A stretch of 64,000 bases of DNA. Source: Massilia kyonggiensis. GTDB taxonomy: Bacteria; Pseudomonadota; Gammaproteobacteria; Burkholderiales; Burkholderiaceae_D. Below the pieces are notes generated by a model, which saw only the letters and a list, made by a program, of their open reading frames with translations, ran no database searches and was not told the origin of the DNA. The DNA lies in the NCBI RefSeq assembly GCF_024756235.1, contig NZ_JANUGY010000001.1, forward strand, positions 372,001-436,000, in the 5' to 3' direction. The translations under genes were made by a program, and so were the position numbers. This document shows, in pieces, positions 16,360-26,769 of this stretch. Positions within the stretch are counted from its first letter, which is position 1; the number at the start of each line of letters is the position of its first letter.

Positions 16360-17746
16360 TCAGGGCCGGCGCACCAGCACGGTGCCGCCCTGGGCAGCAT
16401 CGTCCAGCCGGAAGCCGACGGTGCGCGCAGTGGCATCGACCCGGCTGGCCACCTTGCGTTCGCCCGCGCGCACGTCGGCCTTGCCCTGGTATTGGTCGCC
16501 GTATTGAAAATGGCCGGCTCATTCATGTCGTTCCAGGACCCGGCCACGCCCATCCGCACCTGCTCGGCGAACAGGCTGCCCACCAGTCGCGCGTCCTCGC
16601 CTGCGTGAAGTCGGGGAAGACGGAGTCGCCGGGCCAGACGGGTGCGACGTAGGTGCTGCCGTCCGGGTTCTTCACGAACGCGTCGGCCTGCACGCCCGTG
16701 TCGTACGGCGCATGGCCCTGGCCGGCCGCCTTCGCCACATGCAGGTCGCTGATGGTGACGACCTTGACGCCCTGGCGCCCCAGGTCGCGGATCAGCCCCG
16801 GCATGTCCGGGAACGCCTTGCGATCGACGGTGAACGGGCGGTTGCGGTCCTGCCAGTCGATGTCCAGCCAGACGACGTCGGTCGGGATGCGCTCGGCGCG
16901 CAGGCGCGCGACCACCTGGCGCAGTTCGGCGCCCGACATATAGCTGTAGCGCGACTGCTGGTAGCCCAGCGCCCAGCGCGGGACCAGCGGCGCCTTGCCG
17001 GTGAGGTCCGTATAGCGGCGCACCACCTCGGCCGTCGACGGGCCGTGGATCAGGTAGTAGTCGATCGAACCGTCCGGCGCGCCGAAGGCCAGCACGCCGT
17101 CCTCGCGGTGGCCGAAGTCGAACCAGCTGCGGTACGTATTGTCGAGGAAGACGCCATAGCTGCCGCCCGCGCCGCCGACGCCGATGAAGAACGGAATCGA
17201 CTTGTAGATCGGATCGTCCGCGGACGTGAAGCCGAAGGCGTCGGTGTTCCAGTTGACGAAGCTCTTGCCACGCCGGTCCAGTCCACCCGTCTTGTCGCCG
17301 AGGCCGAAATAATGCTCCGACTGCGGCATCGCCTTGCGCAGGGTGAACGCATGGCCATCGAGCTTGACGGGATCGATGGCGTCGGCCGAGATCACCTTGC
17401 CGGCCAGGTCGCTCACGACGAGACGCCCATCCTGGACGTCGACGCGCAGCGAACGCGTGGCAAAGCCGGTCGGACTCGCCTGCACGCCGACGCGGCGCGC
17501 CCGCACGCCGGCCGGCACGGCCCAGCTGGCGTCTTCCGGCAGCGCGCCGTTCGCGCTCAAGGTCACGCGCAGGACGTCGTCGGTGAGCGCCAGCACGCGG
17601 ATGTGCAGGCTGCCCTGGCGGATATCCATGCCGTCGTTGCGGGCGGCGATGGCGGCCGGCTCGGCGCGGAGGGGCGCGGCGGCGAGCACGGACAGCGCCA
17701 GCGCGCATGCGGCGGCGGCGGTCCGGATGGTGAATCGATGGTGCAT
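16360..17746 (-). pseudogene. GH31 alpha-glucosidase, broken by frameshift and internal deletion
   Basis: The ATG at 17746 (AGGA before it) opens a normal secreted GH31: signal peptide at about 1-31, N-terminal beta domain, then barrel motifs including RWALGYQQSRYSYMS and VVWLDIDWQDRNRPF. At 16579-16581 one G is missing from a run (WWGS becomes WWAA) and the frame stops at 16523. Restoring it gives GSWNDMNEPAIF with the nucleophile Asp, but then the sequence jumps at 16501-16510 into a different frame that encodes FQYGDQYQGKADVRAGE... and ends in LVRRP, the C-terminus of such an enzyme. About 408 plus 53 residues remain where 750-850 are usual, so the acid/base region and the rest of the barrel are gone. 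It is the last gene of the dextran operon. A sequencing or assembly error could explain the single base but less easily the deletion. Confidence 0.8.
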
Positions 17747-17759
17747 GCTGGTTTCCTGG

Positions 17760-18740
17760 TCAGTCGATGGTTGAATGCGACAGCGCTGCGGAGGCCCCGA
17801 AGAATGCGGGGTAAGGCTCGGCGATCCAGTACGTCGGAATCCGGGCCAGGTAGGCGGACAACCGCCCCTTCGCCTCGAACCGCGCGCGAAACGCCGAGCG
17901 CTCCAGCAGCGCCGCGATGCGCGGGACGATGCCGCCGCCGACATAGACGCCGCCGGTAGCGCCCAGGGTCAACGCGACATTGCCCGCTACCGAACCGAGC
18001 ATCGCACAAAACGTGTCGACCGTCAGCAGGCAATCGTCGCAGCCGTCTTCGAGCGCGAGTCGGGTGATGTCGGGCGCGGACCGGGTCCTGCCGCCGCTGA
18101 CCACGCGGTGGATGAATTCGAGGCCGGGCCCCGACAGCAAGCGCTCGGCCGACGCGTGCGGCCATTCGCGCCGCAAGGCGCGCAGCAGCTCGATTTCGAG
18201 ATCGCTGTTCGGCGCAAAACTGGCGTGGCCGCCCTCGCTCGCGAGCGCGGCCCAGCCATCCCGCGTATGCACGAGGCCCGAGACGCCCAGGCCGGTCCCC
18301 GGGCCGACGAGCCCGATCGGCGCACTGGGGCGCGGGCTGCCGCCGCCGACCTGCACGCGCTGGTGCGGCGCGAGGTGCGGCAGCGACATGGCCAGCGCGG
18401 TGAAGTCGTTGACGACCTCCAGCGTCAGCAGGTTCAGCTCGCGCCTGAACGCCTCGATCGAAAAGGACCAGTGGTGGTTGGTCATCGCGACGACGTCGCC
18501 GTCGACCGCGGTGGCGATGGCGATCGCCGCGTGGCGGACGGCGGGAAGGCCCTGCACCCGGGCCGACACCGCGCCGAGGTAGGCCTGCGCCGCCGCCCTC
18601 AGGCTGGGGTAGTCCGTACAGCGCAATACTTCGATGGCTTCGAACACGAAGGACCCCGTTTCGAGCGCAAAACGGGCATTGGTCCCGCCCACATCGGCCA
18701 GCAGGCGCGGCCAGGCTCCTGATTGGATACGGTGCGTCAT
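17760..18740 (-). CDS. glk: Glucokinase
   Basis: A 326-residue cytoplasmic sugar kinase of the bacterial glucokinase family (not ROK). The phosphate-binding motif DVGGTNARF is at 16-24, VNDFTALA carries the catalytic Asp, and GLVGPGTGLGVSGL plus GGVYVGGGIVPR complete the ATP site. It converts glucose released from dextran oligomers to glucose 6-phosphate. Its start overlaps the stop of the six-hairpin glycosidase gene by 4 bases (ATGA), and the broken GH31 gene begins 13 bases after its stop. That it sits in the operon suggests free glucose, not a phosphorylated sugar, is what reaches the cytoplasm. Confidence 0.93.
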   Translation of the reverse strand: MTHRIQSGAWPRLLADVGGTNARFALETGSFVFEAIEVLRCTDYPSLRAAAQAYLGAVSARVQGLPAVRHAAIAIATAVDGDVVAMTNHHWSFSIEAFRRELNLLTLEVVNDFTALAMSLPHLAPHQRVQVGGGSPRPSAPIGLVGPGTGLGVSGLVHTRDGWAALASEGGHASFAPNSDLEIELLRALRREWPHASAERLLSGPGLEFIHRVVSGGRTRSAPDITRLALEDGCDDCLLTVDTFCAMLGSVAGNVALTLGATGGVYVGGGIVPRIAALLERSAFRARFEAKGRLSAYLARIPTYWIAEPYPAFFGASAALSHSTID

Positions 18741-21301
18741 TCGAGCGGTCGGACGCGCAGGCCGTAGAGATCGACGCGATTCAGCGGCCCGGTCTTGCCG
18801 CCGCCCGCGCCGTACACGGCATTGCTGGACAAATAGCTCATGTTGTAGAAGTCGTGCACTTCGACCGTGTAGCGTCCCGGCTCCAGCTCGACGTCCGCCG
18901 GCGTCGAGTACATGGGGGCGCTTTCCGGCGGAATGTGCGGCATCTGCACGACACGCTGCGCCACCAGACGGCCGGCGGCGTCCTTGATGGCCAACACCTT
19001 CACGCCGTTGCTGATGCCGGTGTTGATCGCGTGGCCGGTGTTCACGTAGCGCAGCTGGAAACCATAGCGGCCCCGCGCGTCCAGGTCGATCCCGCCGATC
19101 GCCAGGCGGTCCTGCGGCGCCCCCCATCCCTTGAGCCGCGCTGCGCCGTCGCGCGCGATGCCTACGCTGGAACGGACGCGGGCATCCGTGACGGGGATGT
19201 CCAGGCCCGGCTCGGCGCAGACGGCGGCGCTGTGGTGCGACGCATTGCCCGAGGCGGTGGACACGGCTTCGACCGCATAGCAGTTGGCCCGGCCGGACGG
19301 CGCCGTGTCGATCCAGTGCGCGGCGTCCAGGCGGTCCGCGACGAGGCGGCCGTTGCGATAGATGCGGTAGTGCACGCCATCCTTGTTGCGCGCATCGGCG
19401 ATGCGGACTTCGATATGCCCCTGGTCGTTGCGCGCGACGGCGGCGATCCGCGCCTCGAACGGCGCGAACAGCGACCCTGCGGTCGCGAGCGGATCGCCGT
19501 CGACGCGGTGGATGGCCTGCCGTCCCGCGTTCAGCGCGCCCAGGCGCACCTCGATCGCGCTGCGCGCGCCGAGACTCTCCCACGGCACGAGCCGGTCGGC
19601 CGGCTTGCCGTCGACCGTGATGCCCGCCACCTCGTAATAGCCGTCGCCGTCCGCGGCGGCCGGCAGTACGATCCGCACGCGCACGTCCTTGCCGCGCACG
19701 TGCAGCCGTTCGAGCACGATCGCGTCGCTGCCCGCGAACTGCTCGCGCCGCAGCCTGGCGGTGACGAAGGGACGGATGCGCAGGCCGGCGTCGGTCACGC
19801 CGACGCCGAATACGTTGCGGATCACCATGCCCAGGTAGGCGCCCACCGACCAGAGCTGGCGGCGCGAGTTGATCACCGGGCCGTCGAGCGCCGGATCGGC
19901 CGGATGGTGCAGGAGCGGCTTGCCGGACAACCACTCCATGTTTTCCATGTTCGACAGGTGCAGCGCGGCGCCGCGCAGCAGCGATGCGTAGGCGGCATCC
20001 GCGACGCTGACGTTGGCACCGGCGACGGCCGCGTCCAGGCCGTACGCCGTCACGAACGGCCAGATCGACCGGTTGTGATAGATCGGCACGCCCTGCTGCT
20101 GCGGGTAGATCACCGGCGCCCCGACCGGCCCGTGCGGATACGACGCCAGGATGCGGTCGCGCCGGCGCGTATCGGCGACGCCGGTGATGATCGCCAGCGA
20201 TTGCCCGAGCCAGTCGAACTTGCGCAGTGGCGCGCCGTCGAAATGCGCGGCGGTGAGCGACGCGTACAGGCCCGCGTCCTCGAGCCAGAAGCGCGTATTG
20301 ATCGCGGCCTTCAACTGGGCGGCCCAGTCGCCGTAGCGGCGCGCCCGTGCGGCATCGCCCTGCTCCGCGGCCAGTTGCGCCGCCAGCGTCAGCGCCTTGT
20401 AGTGGGCGACGTTGGTCGACACGGCCTTGGCACTCGCCATGCGCGCGAGGTCGCCGGCGATATCGTCGCCATACGTCTGCTCGCGCCAGTCCAGGAACGA
20501 CTGCTCGCCCGTGTACAGCCCGTCGCGCGCATCGAACGCGGCCAGCCTGTCGTTCTCGATCGTGTTCGACAGCGCCTTCAGGACGGTGACCGCGAACGCC
20601 GCGCGTTCGGCCGGCGGCAGCGACTTGAGCGCTTCGTCGGCGCCGAATGCCCAGCTCACCCGGTCGCTGCTGACGGGCCAGCTGCCGCCGCTGCCCGTGT
20701 CCTGCACCACCTGCAGGCCGTCGTCGTTGCCGGCGACGTGGGGCCCCTTGCCGACACCGGGCCGGTAGCCGGACAGCTTGAACAGCAGCGAATTGCGTAC
20801 GCGCTGCGGATCCAGCATCGCCAGGCCGAGGGCCGCCGCGTACGACAAATCGCGCGTCCACACGTAATGCCATTTCTCCCCCGTTTCGAAGCACTCGCAC
20901 GGGATCGGGCGGCCATCGTCGTAGCTGCCGTCGCGGATCGCGCTCACCGAGTCTTCCTTCATCTCGGACACGGCATGCGCGAACAGCGCATCGAATGCCA
21001 GGTTGCCGCTGCGGACGACGGGGAGCCCGGCGACTTCGCTGTAGACGATGGACGACGGCGCATCCTCGCGCGTCGCCATGGTGCTCGTCTGGCCATAGGT
21101 GCGCAGGCCGCCCGCGTCGCCGCGGAGCGTGAATCCGGCATGCTCGGGACGGCCGTCGGTGCCGGCGAACGCAAGGGTCGCGCTGCGCTGCGGGTTGGCG
21201 TCGTTGCTCAAGAGGGTGGTTCCTTGTGAAGGGTTGGAGTGGGAGGCGCACAGCACGCCGAGGCCGACCAGGGCGGCGGCAACAGGTTTCATCGTCATCA
21301 T
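18737..21301 (-). CDS. Six-hairpin glycoside hydrolase, secreted, family unassigned
   Basis: An 854-residue protein. It has a hydrophobic N-terminus resembling a signal sequence ([11 protein letters not shown]) and an (alpha/alpha)6-type catalytic region at about 85-500 with [54 protein letters not shown] and [12 protein letters not shown]. Beta-rich C-terminal domains follow (about 520-850), the last resembling a carbohydrate-binding sandwich. The fold is that of GH15/GH63/GH78-like enzymes, but I cannot assign the family. Its place between a sugar carrier and glucokinase suggests an exo-acting glucosidase on isomalto-oligosaccharides. The ATG at 21301 has GGGAGG before it and overlaps the stop of the MFS gene by 4 bases; in-frame ATGs at 21298 and 21292 are alternatives. 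Confidence 0.75.
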   Translation of the reverse strand: MMTMKPVAAALVGLGVLCASHSNPSQGTTLLSNDANPQRSATLAFAGTDGRPEHAGFTLRGDAGGLRTYGQTSTMATREDAPSSIVYSEVAGLPVVRSGNLAFDALFAHAVSEMKEDSVSAIRDGSYDDGRPIPCECFETGEKWHYVWTRDLSYAAALGLAMLDPQRVRNSLLFKLSGYRPGVGKGPHVAGNDDGLQVVQDTGSGGSWPVSSDRVSWAFGADEALKSLPPAERAAFAVTVLKALSNTIENDRLAAFDARDGLYTGEQSFLDWREQTYGDDIAGDLARMASAKAVSTNVAHYKALTLAAQLAAEQGDAARARRYGDWAAQLKAAINTRFWLEDAGLYASLTAAHFDGAPLRKFDWLGQSLAIITGVADTRRRDRILASYPHGPVGAPVIYPQQQGVPIYHNRSIWPFVTAYGLDAAVAGANVSVADAAYASLLRGAALHLSNMENMEWLSGKPLLHHPADPALDGPVINSRRQLWSVGAYLGMVIRNVFGVGVTDAGLRIRPFVTARLRREQFAGSDAIVLERLHVRGKDVRVRIVLPAAADGDGYYEVAGITVDGKPADRLVPWESLGARSAIEVRLGALNAGRQAIHRVDGDPLATAGSLFAPFEARIAAVARNDQGHIEVRIADARNKDGVHYRIYRNGRLVADRLDAAHWIDTAPSGRANCYAVEAVSTASGNASHHSAAVCAEPGLDIPVTDARVRSSVGIARDGAARLKGWGAPQDRLAIGGIDLDARGRYGFQLRYVNTGHAINTGISNGVKVLAIKDAAGRLVAQRVVQMPHIPPESAPMYSTPADVELEPGRYTVEVHDFYNMSYLSSNAVYGAGGGKTGPLNRVDLYGLRVRPLE

Positions 21302-22596
21302 GCGGCCCTCCCGGCGCGGTACATGCCCGCATATTTCAGGCCGAAGAACAGGATGTAGACGTAGCAGGCGGCCGGCACCAGGAAGGACAACTGCAATCCG
21401 GCGCCGTCGGCGGCCAGGCCCTGCACGAAAGGCAGCACCGCGCCGCCGACGATCGCCATGCAGAGCAGGCCGGAACCCTGTCCGGTGGCAGGGCCGAGTC
21501 CGTGCAGCGCCATGCTGAAGATGGTCGGGAACATGATCGAATTGCACAGACCAACCAGCAGCAGCGCGACCATGGCCAGCGGGCCGTGGCCGAACACGGC
21601 GACCAGGATCAGGGCGATCGAACACGCGGCGTTGAACGCGAGCGCCCGTCCCGGACTCACCTTGCGCATGACGGCGAAACCGATGAAGCGGCCCAGCATC
21701 GCCCCGCCCCAGTAATAGCTGACGTAAGGCGCCGCGGCGGCCGCGGACAGTCCGGCGATGTGCGCCTCGCCGAGGAAGTTGATCATGAAGCTGCCGATGC
21801 TGACCTCGGCGCCGACGTAGGCGAAGATGCCGATCACGCCGAGCACGAGGCGGCGGCTGGCGAGCGCCGATCCGCTACCGGCGGCGCCCTCTTCGCGGTC
21901 GACGATGCCCGGCAGGCGCGCGCAGGCGAAGCACAACCCGAGCACCAGCAGTGCGGCCGCAAGCCACAGATACGGTCCCTGCACCGCGGCCGCTTCGTGC
22001 GCGCGGTAGGCGGCCTGCGCGGCCGCCGGCAGCTGCGCCACCTCGGCGTCGGACTTGACGGTGTCGGACAGGATCAGCATGCCGCCGATGGCAGGGGCGA
22101 CCGTCGTGCCGAGCGAGTTGAACGCCTGGGTCAGGGTCAGCCGGCTCGATGCCGTGGCCGGATCGCCGAGGATGGTGACGTACGGGTTGGCCGCCACCTG
22201 CAGTACCGTGATGCCGGTGGCCAGCACGAAGAAGGCGAGCAGGAACAAGGCATAGCCGGAACCGGCAGCCGGGTAGAACAGCAGGCAGCCGAACGCCGCC
22301 ACCGCCAGGCCGGCGACGACGCCGGCGCGGTAGCCGATGCGGCGGATGAGCGCCCCGGCCGGGATCGATACGATGAAATACGCGCCGAAGAAGCAGAACT
22401 GGACGAGCATGGCCTGCACGTAGGTCAGCGTGTAGACGGCCTTCAGGTGCGGGATCAGCACGTCGTTCAGGGCCGTCAGGAGGCCCCACATGAAGAACAG
22501 GACGGTCACGATCGCCAGCGGGCCGGCGGTGCGGTCGAAGCCGGGCTGCACGGGAGCGGCCCGCGTCGACGGGTTGGATGGGGAAAAGGTTGCCAC
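21298..22596 (-). CDS. Sugar MFS transporter, FucP/GluP type
   Basis: A 432-residue proton symporter of the FucP/glucose-galactose branch of the major facilitator superfamily. The branch signature is present in order: [21 protein letters not shown] in helix 1, [36 protein letters not shown] and [20 protein letters not shown]. It most probably imports glucose, the end product of dextran breakdown, across the inner membrane. It lies 31 bases after the ABC ATPase gene and overlaps the six-hairpin glycosidase gene by 4 bases. Having it beside a complete ABC importer suggests that the cell takes up both monomer and oligomer. Confidence 0.9.
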   Translation of the reverse strand: MATFSPSNPSTRAAPVQPGFDRTAGPLAIVTVLFFMWGLLTALNDVLIPHLKAVYTLTYVQAMLVQFCFFGAYFIVSIPAGALIRRIGYRAGVVAGLAVAAFGCLLFYPAAGSGYALFLLAFFVLATGITVLQVAANPYVTILGDPATASSRLTLTQAFNSLGTTVAPAIGGMLILSDTVKSDAEVAQLPAAAQAAYRAHEAAAVQGPYLWLAAALLVLGLCFACARLPGIVDREEGAAGSGSALASRRLVLGVIGIFAYVGAEVSIGSFMINFLGEAHIAGLSAAAAAPYVSYYWGGAMLGRFIGFAVMRKVSPGRALAFNAACSIALILVAVFGHGPLAMVALLLVGLCNSIMFPTIFSMALHGLGPATGQGSGLLCMAIVGGAVLPFVQGLAADGAGLQLSFLVPAACYVYILFFGLKYAGMYRAGRAA

Positions 22597-22627
22597 GTTG
22601 TGGTGTCTCCTGTCGTAGTTGGTTTAA

Positions 22628-23746
22628 TCAGGTGCGAGTGAAACTGCGGCCGTCCTCGCGGAAAACGTGCACGTCGCCGGGATCACAGGTCACGGTTACC
22701 GCGTCGCCGACCCGGTGGCGCGCATCGCCGCGCTCGCGCACGGTGAACAGCTGGCCGCCGTCCAGGCGCACGTGGACGGAGGTCGACTCGCCCAGCCGCT
22801 CGACGAAAGCGACCGTGCCGGCCAGGGTGTTCGGCTGGCCGGGCACGCCGCCAATCTCCGCATGTTCCGGCCGGATACCGAGCGCGATGCGGGCGCCGCG
22901 TGGGTTGCCGGCGGCATCGACCCGCGCCGCGAAGGCCGTGCCGCCGACGCGCGCCAGCGCCTCATGCGGCGCCACGGATTCCAATTCGGCATCGATGAAA
23001 TTCATCTTCGGCGAACCGATGAAGCCGGCGACGAAACGGTTGGCCGGATGGTGATACAGGTTCAGCGGCGCGCCGAACTGGGCGACGCTGCCCTCACGCT
23101 GCACCGCGTCCCCGCTGTTGAGCAGGACGATCTTGTCGGCCAGGGTCATCGCCTCGACCTGGTCGTGGGTCACGTAGATCATCGTCGTTCCCGGCATGTC
23201 GGCGTGCAGGCGCGCGATCTCGAGCCGGGTCTGCACGCGCAGTTCGGCGTCGAGGTTCGACAGCGGTTCGTCGAACAGGAACACGCGAGGTTCGCGCACG
23301 ATCGCGCGGCCGATCGCGACACGCTGCCGCTGGCCGCCGGACAGCTCGCGCGGCAGGCGCTCGAGCAGGCCGTCGAGCTGCAGCGCGCGCGCCGCGGCGC
23401 GGACCTTTTCGTCGATCGCGGCGCGATCGGCCTTGCGCACCTTCAGGCCGAACGCGAGGTTCTGGTACACCGTCATGTGCGGGTACAGCGCATAACTCTG
23501 GAACACCATGGCGATGCCGCGTTCGGACGGCGCCATCTCGTTGACGCGTTGCCCGCCGATGCGCAGCTCGCCGGCGGAGATGTCTTCCAGGCCCGCGATC
23601 ATGCGCAGCATGGTCGACTTGCCGCAGCCCGAGGGGCCGATGAAGACGCAGAATTCGCCCTGCGCGATCGACAGGTTGATGGCGCGCAGGACTTCCGCGC
23701 CCTTGCCGTATCGCTTGCTTACGTTGTCGAAAACCAGTTCAGCCAT
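22628..23746 (-). CDS. Sugar ABC transporter ATPase (MalK/UgpC family)
   Basis: A 372-residue ATPase. Walker A GPSGCGKST is at 37-45, the Q-loop is MVFQSYALYPHMTV, the signature LSGGQRQRVAIGRA, Walker B VFLFDEPLSNLD, and the switch His is in YVTHDQVEAMTLAD. The C-terminal part (about 240-370) is the MalK-type TOBE/regulatory domain. It energises the importer formed with the two permeases and binding protein encoded just upstream; the gene starts 4 bases after the permease stop. MalK-type ATPases can also bind regulators, but nothing here shows that. Confidence 0.93.
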   Translation of the reverse strand: MAELVFDNVSKRYGKGAEVLRAINLSIAQGEFCVFIGPSGCGKSTMLRMIAGLEDISAGELRIGGQRVNEMAPSERGIAMVFQSYALYPHMTVYQNLAFGLKVRKADRAAIDEKVRAAARALQLDGLLERLPRELSGGQRQRVAIGRAIVREPRVFLFDEPLSNLDAELRVQTRLEIARLHADMPGTTMIYVTHDQVEAMTLADKIVLLNSGDAVQREGSVAQFGAPLNLYHHPANRFVAGFIGSPKMNFIDAELESVAPHEALARVGGTAFAARVDAAGNPRGARIALGIRPEHAEIGGVPGQPNTLAGTVAFVERLGESTSVHVRLDGGQLFTVRERGDARHRVGDAVTVTCDPGDVHVFREDGRSFTRT

Positions 23747-23750
23747 CTCA

Positions 23751-24575
23751 TCATCCCTTTACAGCGCCGGCCGTCAGGCCCGCCACGATCTTCTTTTGAA
23801 ATACCAGCACCATGGCCACGAGCGGCAAGGTCACGAGGACGGATGCAGCCATCAGCTTGCCCCACGGGAGCTCGCGCGACGTGGCCCCGCCGCCGATCAG
23901 CGAAATGGCCACCGGGACCGTGCGGCCCGCGTCCTGGTTCACGAACGTCAGCGCGAACAGGAATTCGTTCCAGGCTGCGACGAACGCCAGCAAACCAACC
24001 GACACCAGCACCGGCCACAGGAGCGGCAGGAACACGCTGACGAGGATGCGCCACGGGCTGCAGCCGTCCATCACCGCCGCCTCTTCCAGTTCGCGCGGCA
24101 GCTCGCGCATGAACGTGGTCAGCACCCACACGGTGAACGGCAGCGTGAACAGCATGTATGGCAGGACCAGCCCGAACGTGCGGTTGTACAGGCCGAGCGC
24201 ATGCATCAACTCGTACATGCCGGCCATTACGGCCACCTGCGGAAACATCGACACGGCGAGGATCGACATCAAGAGCAACCCGCGGCCGCGGAACGCGATG
24301 CGGCCGAGGGCGTACGCCGCCGTCACGCCCAGCAGCAGCGACAGGCCCACCACCGTCGCCGCCACCTGCAGCGAGTTCAGGATGCTCTGGCCGAAATACT
24401 GGCCGCTCTCGAACAGGGCGCGATAGTTCGCGGTGCCGAAGCTGGACGCCTCGACGTCGCGCAGGTCGTACAACGCGTTCCCGCCCAGGAAGGAGGTGAA
24501 GACCGCGAAGCCGAACGGGAACAGCGCGAAGCCGACGACGAGCGCCACGAAGGCGCGGAAACCAAGACGCTTCAT
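23751..24575 (-). CDS. Sugar ABC transporter permease (MalG type)
   Basis: A 274-residue permease with six hydrophobic segments. The inner-membrane EAA loop reads ELEEAAVMDGCSPWRILVSVFLPLL, the contact site for the ATPase. The N-terminus (FALFPFGFAVFTSFLGGNAL) and length match MalG/ThuG. The ATG at 24575 has a strong GGAGGGG before it and overlaps the stop of the other permease gene by 4 bases. It forms the translocation pore with that partner. Confidence 0.93.
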   Translation of the reverse strand: MKRLGFRAFVALVVGFALFPFGFAVFTSFLGGNALYDLRDVEASSFGTANYRALFESGQYFGQSILNSLQVAATVVGLSLLLGVTAAYALGRIAFRGRGLLLMSILAVSMFPQVAVMAGMYELMHALGLYNRTFGLVLPYMLFTLPFTVWVLTTFMRELPRELEEAAVMDGCSPWRILVSVFLPLLWPVLVSVGLLAFVAAWNEFLFALTFVNQDAGRTVPVAISLIGGGATSRELPWGKLMAASVLVTLPLVAMVLVFQKKIVAGLTAGAVKG

Positions 24576-25483
24576 GTCCCCTCCCCGGCACGCACGCGCG
24601 CCACCTTCATGTAGACCAGCGTGCACGCCGCGATGACGATGAACAGCACCGTCGACGCGGCCGAGCCCAGGCCGACGTCGCCGTTCTCGATCATCTGGTC
24701 GCGCACGAAGCCGGACATGCTGATCGTGCTTTCCGTCGACCCGGTCAGCACGTAGATCACGTCGAACACGCGCAATGCGTCGAGCAGGCGGAAGATCACG
24801 GCCACCGCCAGCGCCGGGCGGATCAGCGGCAGCGTCACGCGCAGGAACACTTTCACGGGATGGATGCCGTCCACCCGCGCAGCCTCGTAGCAGTCGCGCG
24901 GCAGCATCTTCAACGCGGCCAGGATCAGCAGGGCCATGAACGGCGTCGTCTTCCACACGTCCACCAGCACGACGGACCACATCGGGTATTCGGTCGTGAA
25001 CGCGATGCGCTCGTAACCCAGCTGGGCGAGGGCCAGGTTGACCACGCCGAACTGCTGCTGCAGCATCCAGTCCCACAGCTTGGCCGACACGACGGTCGGC
25101 ACGGCCCACGGCACCAGCACCGCCGCGGTGACGAGGCTGCGGCCGCGGAACTCGGTGTCGAGCATCAGCGCCACCGCCAGCGCCAGCACCGTCTCGATGG
25201 TCACGGAAACGACGGCGAAGCGCAGGGTATTGCCGACCGCCGTCGCCCACCGCGGATCGATCCAGCCGTCGCCGGTGAAAAACAGGCCGTATGCGCCGAC
25301 GTAGTTCGACAGTCCCACGAACTGGCCGGACAGATTGTCGATCTTCGCATCGGTGAGGCTGAGCCACAGGCTGCGCGCGAGCGGAGCGAACGCGACCAGC
25401 ACGAGCACGATCACCATCGGCGCGAGGAACGCCACAGCGCTGCGCCGGCGCTGGCGCGCGAGGCCGGACACGAACGTCTTCAC
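24572..25483 (-). CDS. Sugar ABC transporter permease (MalF type)
   Basis: A 303-residue permease with six membrane segments and the EAA loop CYEAARVDGIHPVKVFLRVTLPLI. It is of the short MalF/ThuF type without the large periplasmic loop of enteric MalF. No ATG is present at the right place; the GTG at 25483 overlaps the stop of the binding-protein gene (GTGA), which fits the coupled starts seen through this operon. A second GTG directly upstream at 25486 is an alternative. It pairs with the MalG-type permease. Confidence 0.9.
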   Translation of the reverse strand: MKTFVSGLARQRRRSAVAFLAPMVIVLVLVAFAPLARSLWLSLTDAKIDNLSGQFVGLSNYVGAYGLFFTGDGWIDPRWATAVGNTLRFAVVSVTIETVLALAVALMLDTEFRGRSLVTAAVLVPWAVPTVVSAKLWDWMLQQQFGVVNLALAQLGYERIAFTTEYPMWSVVLVDVWKTTPFMALLILAALKMLPRDCYEAARVDGIHPVKVFLRVTLPLIRPALAVAVIFRLLDALRVFDVIYVLTGSTESTISMSGFVRDQMIENGDVGLGSAASTVLFIVIAACTLVYMKVARVRAGEGT

Positions 25484-26748
25484 CACGCCGCGCCCCGCCG
25501 CACCTTGGTCAACTCCTTCTCCAGGCCGCGCACCGCGTCGGCGCCCTTCGTGCGGCCGGACAGCGTCGCCTGCGTCGCATTCCACAACGCCGACGACACG
25601 GCGTTGTATTTCGCCCCCGCGACAGTCGACGGCCGCGCCGTCGCGCCTTCGAACACGCCGGAAAAGCGCGCCAGCCACGGCGCGTCCTTCAGCATCTGCG
25701 GGTCGCGATACAGCGCCGGGTAGGTCGGCAGCGAGCCGGCCAGCAGTGCGCGCTTCTTCTGCATCGCCTGGCTGGTCAGGAACAGGACGAGATCGGCCGC
25801 CTCGGCCGGGTGCGCCGAATACTTCGACACCGCCAGCTGCCAGCCGCCCAGCGCCGACGCGTTCCGGCCGCCCTCGCCCTTCGGCAGCGCCGTCATGCCG
25901 ACCTTGCCCCGGATCTTGCTGCCGTCCTTCTGCGCCAGGTCCCAGGCATAGGACCAGTTGCGCATGAAGACCGCGTTCCCGCCCTGGAACACGCTGCGCG
26001 CCTCTTCCTCGGCGAAGCTGGTCACGTTCTTCGGCGCGATCGTGCCGGGCCAGCGCGCCGCCATGTCGAGCGCCTGCGCGGCACGTGGATTATTGATGCT
26101 GATCCGTCCATCCGGCTCGACCACCGTGCCGCCGCCGTTCGCGGCGATCCATTCGAGCGCATTGCACGTCAGCCCTTCATAGGCCTTGCCCTGGAAGACG
26201 AAGCCGTACAGGTCGCGGTTGCCGGCGCGCCGCTCCGCATCCTGGATGCGTTGCGCCGTCGCGCCCAGCTCCGTCCACGTCGCCGGCACTTTTTCGTGGT
26301 ACTTGTCGAGCAGGTCCTGGCGGTAGAACAGCAGGCCGGCATCGGTGAACCACGGCAGCGCCAGCAGCTTGCCGCCGACCGTGTCGTTGGCGATGATGGC
26401 CGGGAAGTGCTGCGCCTGGACACCCTTCGCGTACGGCGTCAGGTCGAGCAGATGCTCCTTGATGATGCCTGGCCAGACCACGTCGACCATCAGCACGTCG
26501 ATCTCGCCGGACTTGGCGCCGAACTGCTGGCGGTACAGCGCCAGCTGGTCGGTGCTGGAGTTCGGCGTGAGGAAGATGCGCACCTTGTTGCCCGTCTTCG
26601 CCGTCCAGTCTGCCATCAGCTTGCGGCAGACCTCGATGTCGGTACCGACCGATCCGCACGCGACGGTGATCTCGGCCGCACCCGCCGTACCGGCCGCATG
26701 GATCATGGCGACCGCCGCGAGGGCACGCCACAGCTTCTTGTAAATCAT
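25480..26748 (-). CDS. Sugar ABC transporter substrate-binding protein (ThuE-like)
   Basis: A 422-residue periplasmic binding protein with a signal peptide at about 1-25 (cleavage near GAAEI). It resembles the trehalose/maltose-binding ThuE group: PNSSTDQLALYRQQF, DVLMVDVVWPGI, PWFTDAGLLFYRQDLL, and FMRNWSYAWDLAQ. Tryptophan-rich stretches would stack against sugar rings. In this locus the ligand is probably isomaltose or longer isomalto-oligosaccharides; that is inferred from neighbours. It lies 21 bases downstream of the GH66 gene. Confidence 0.9.
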   Translation of the reverse strand: MIYKKLWRALAAVAMIHAAGTAGAAEITVACGSVGTDIEVCRKLMADWTAKTGNKVRIFLTPNSSTDQLALYRQQFGAKSGEIDVLMVDVVWPGIIKEHLLDLTPYAKGVQAQHFPAIIANDTVGGKLLALPWFTDAGLLFYRQDLLDKYHEKVPATWTELGATAQRIQDAERRAGNRDLYGFVFQGKAYEGLTCNALEWIAANGGGTVVEPDGRISINNPRAAQALDMAARWPGTIAPKNVTSFAEEEARSVFQGGNAVFMRNWSYAWDLAQKDGSKIRGKVGMTALPKGEGGRNASALGGWQLAVSKYSAHPAEAADLVLFLTSQAMQKKRALLAGSLPTYPALYRDPQMLKDAPWLARFSGVFEGATARPSTVAGAKYNAVSSALWNATQATLSGRTKGADAVRGLEKELTKVRRGAAW

Positions 26749-26769
26749 TCCTGTCTCCTCGATGACGAC

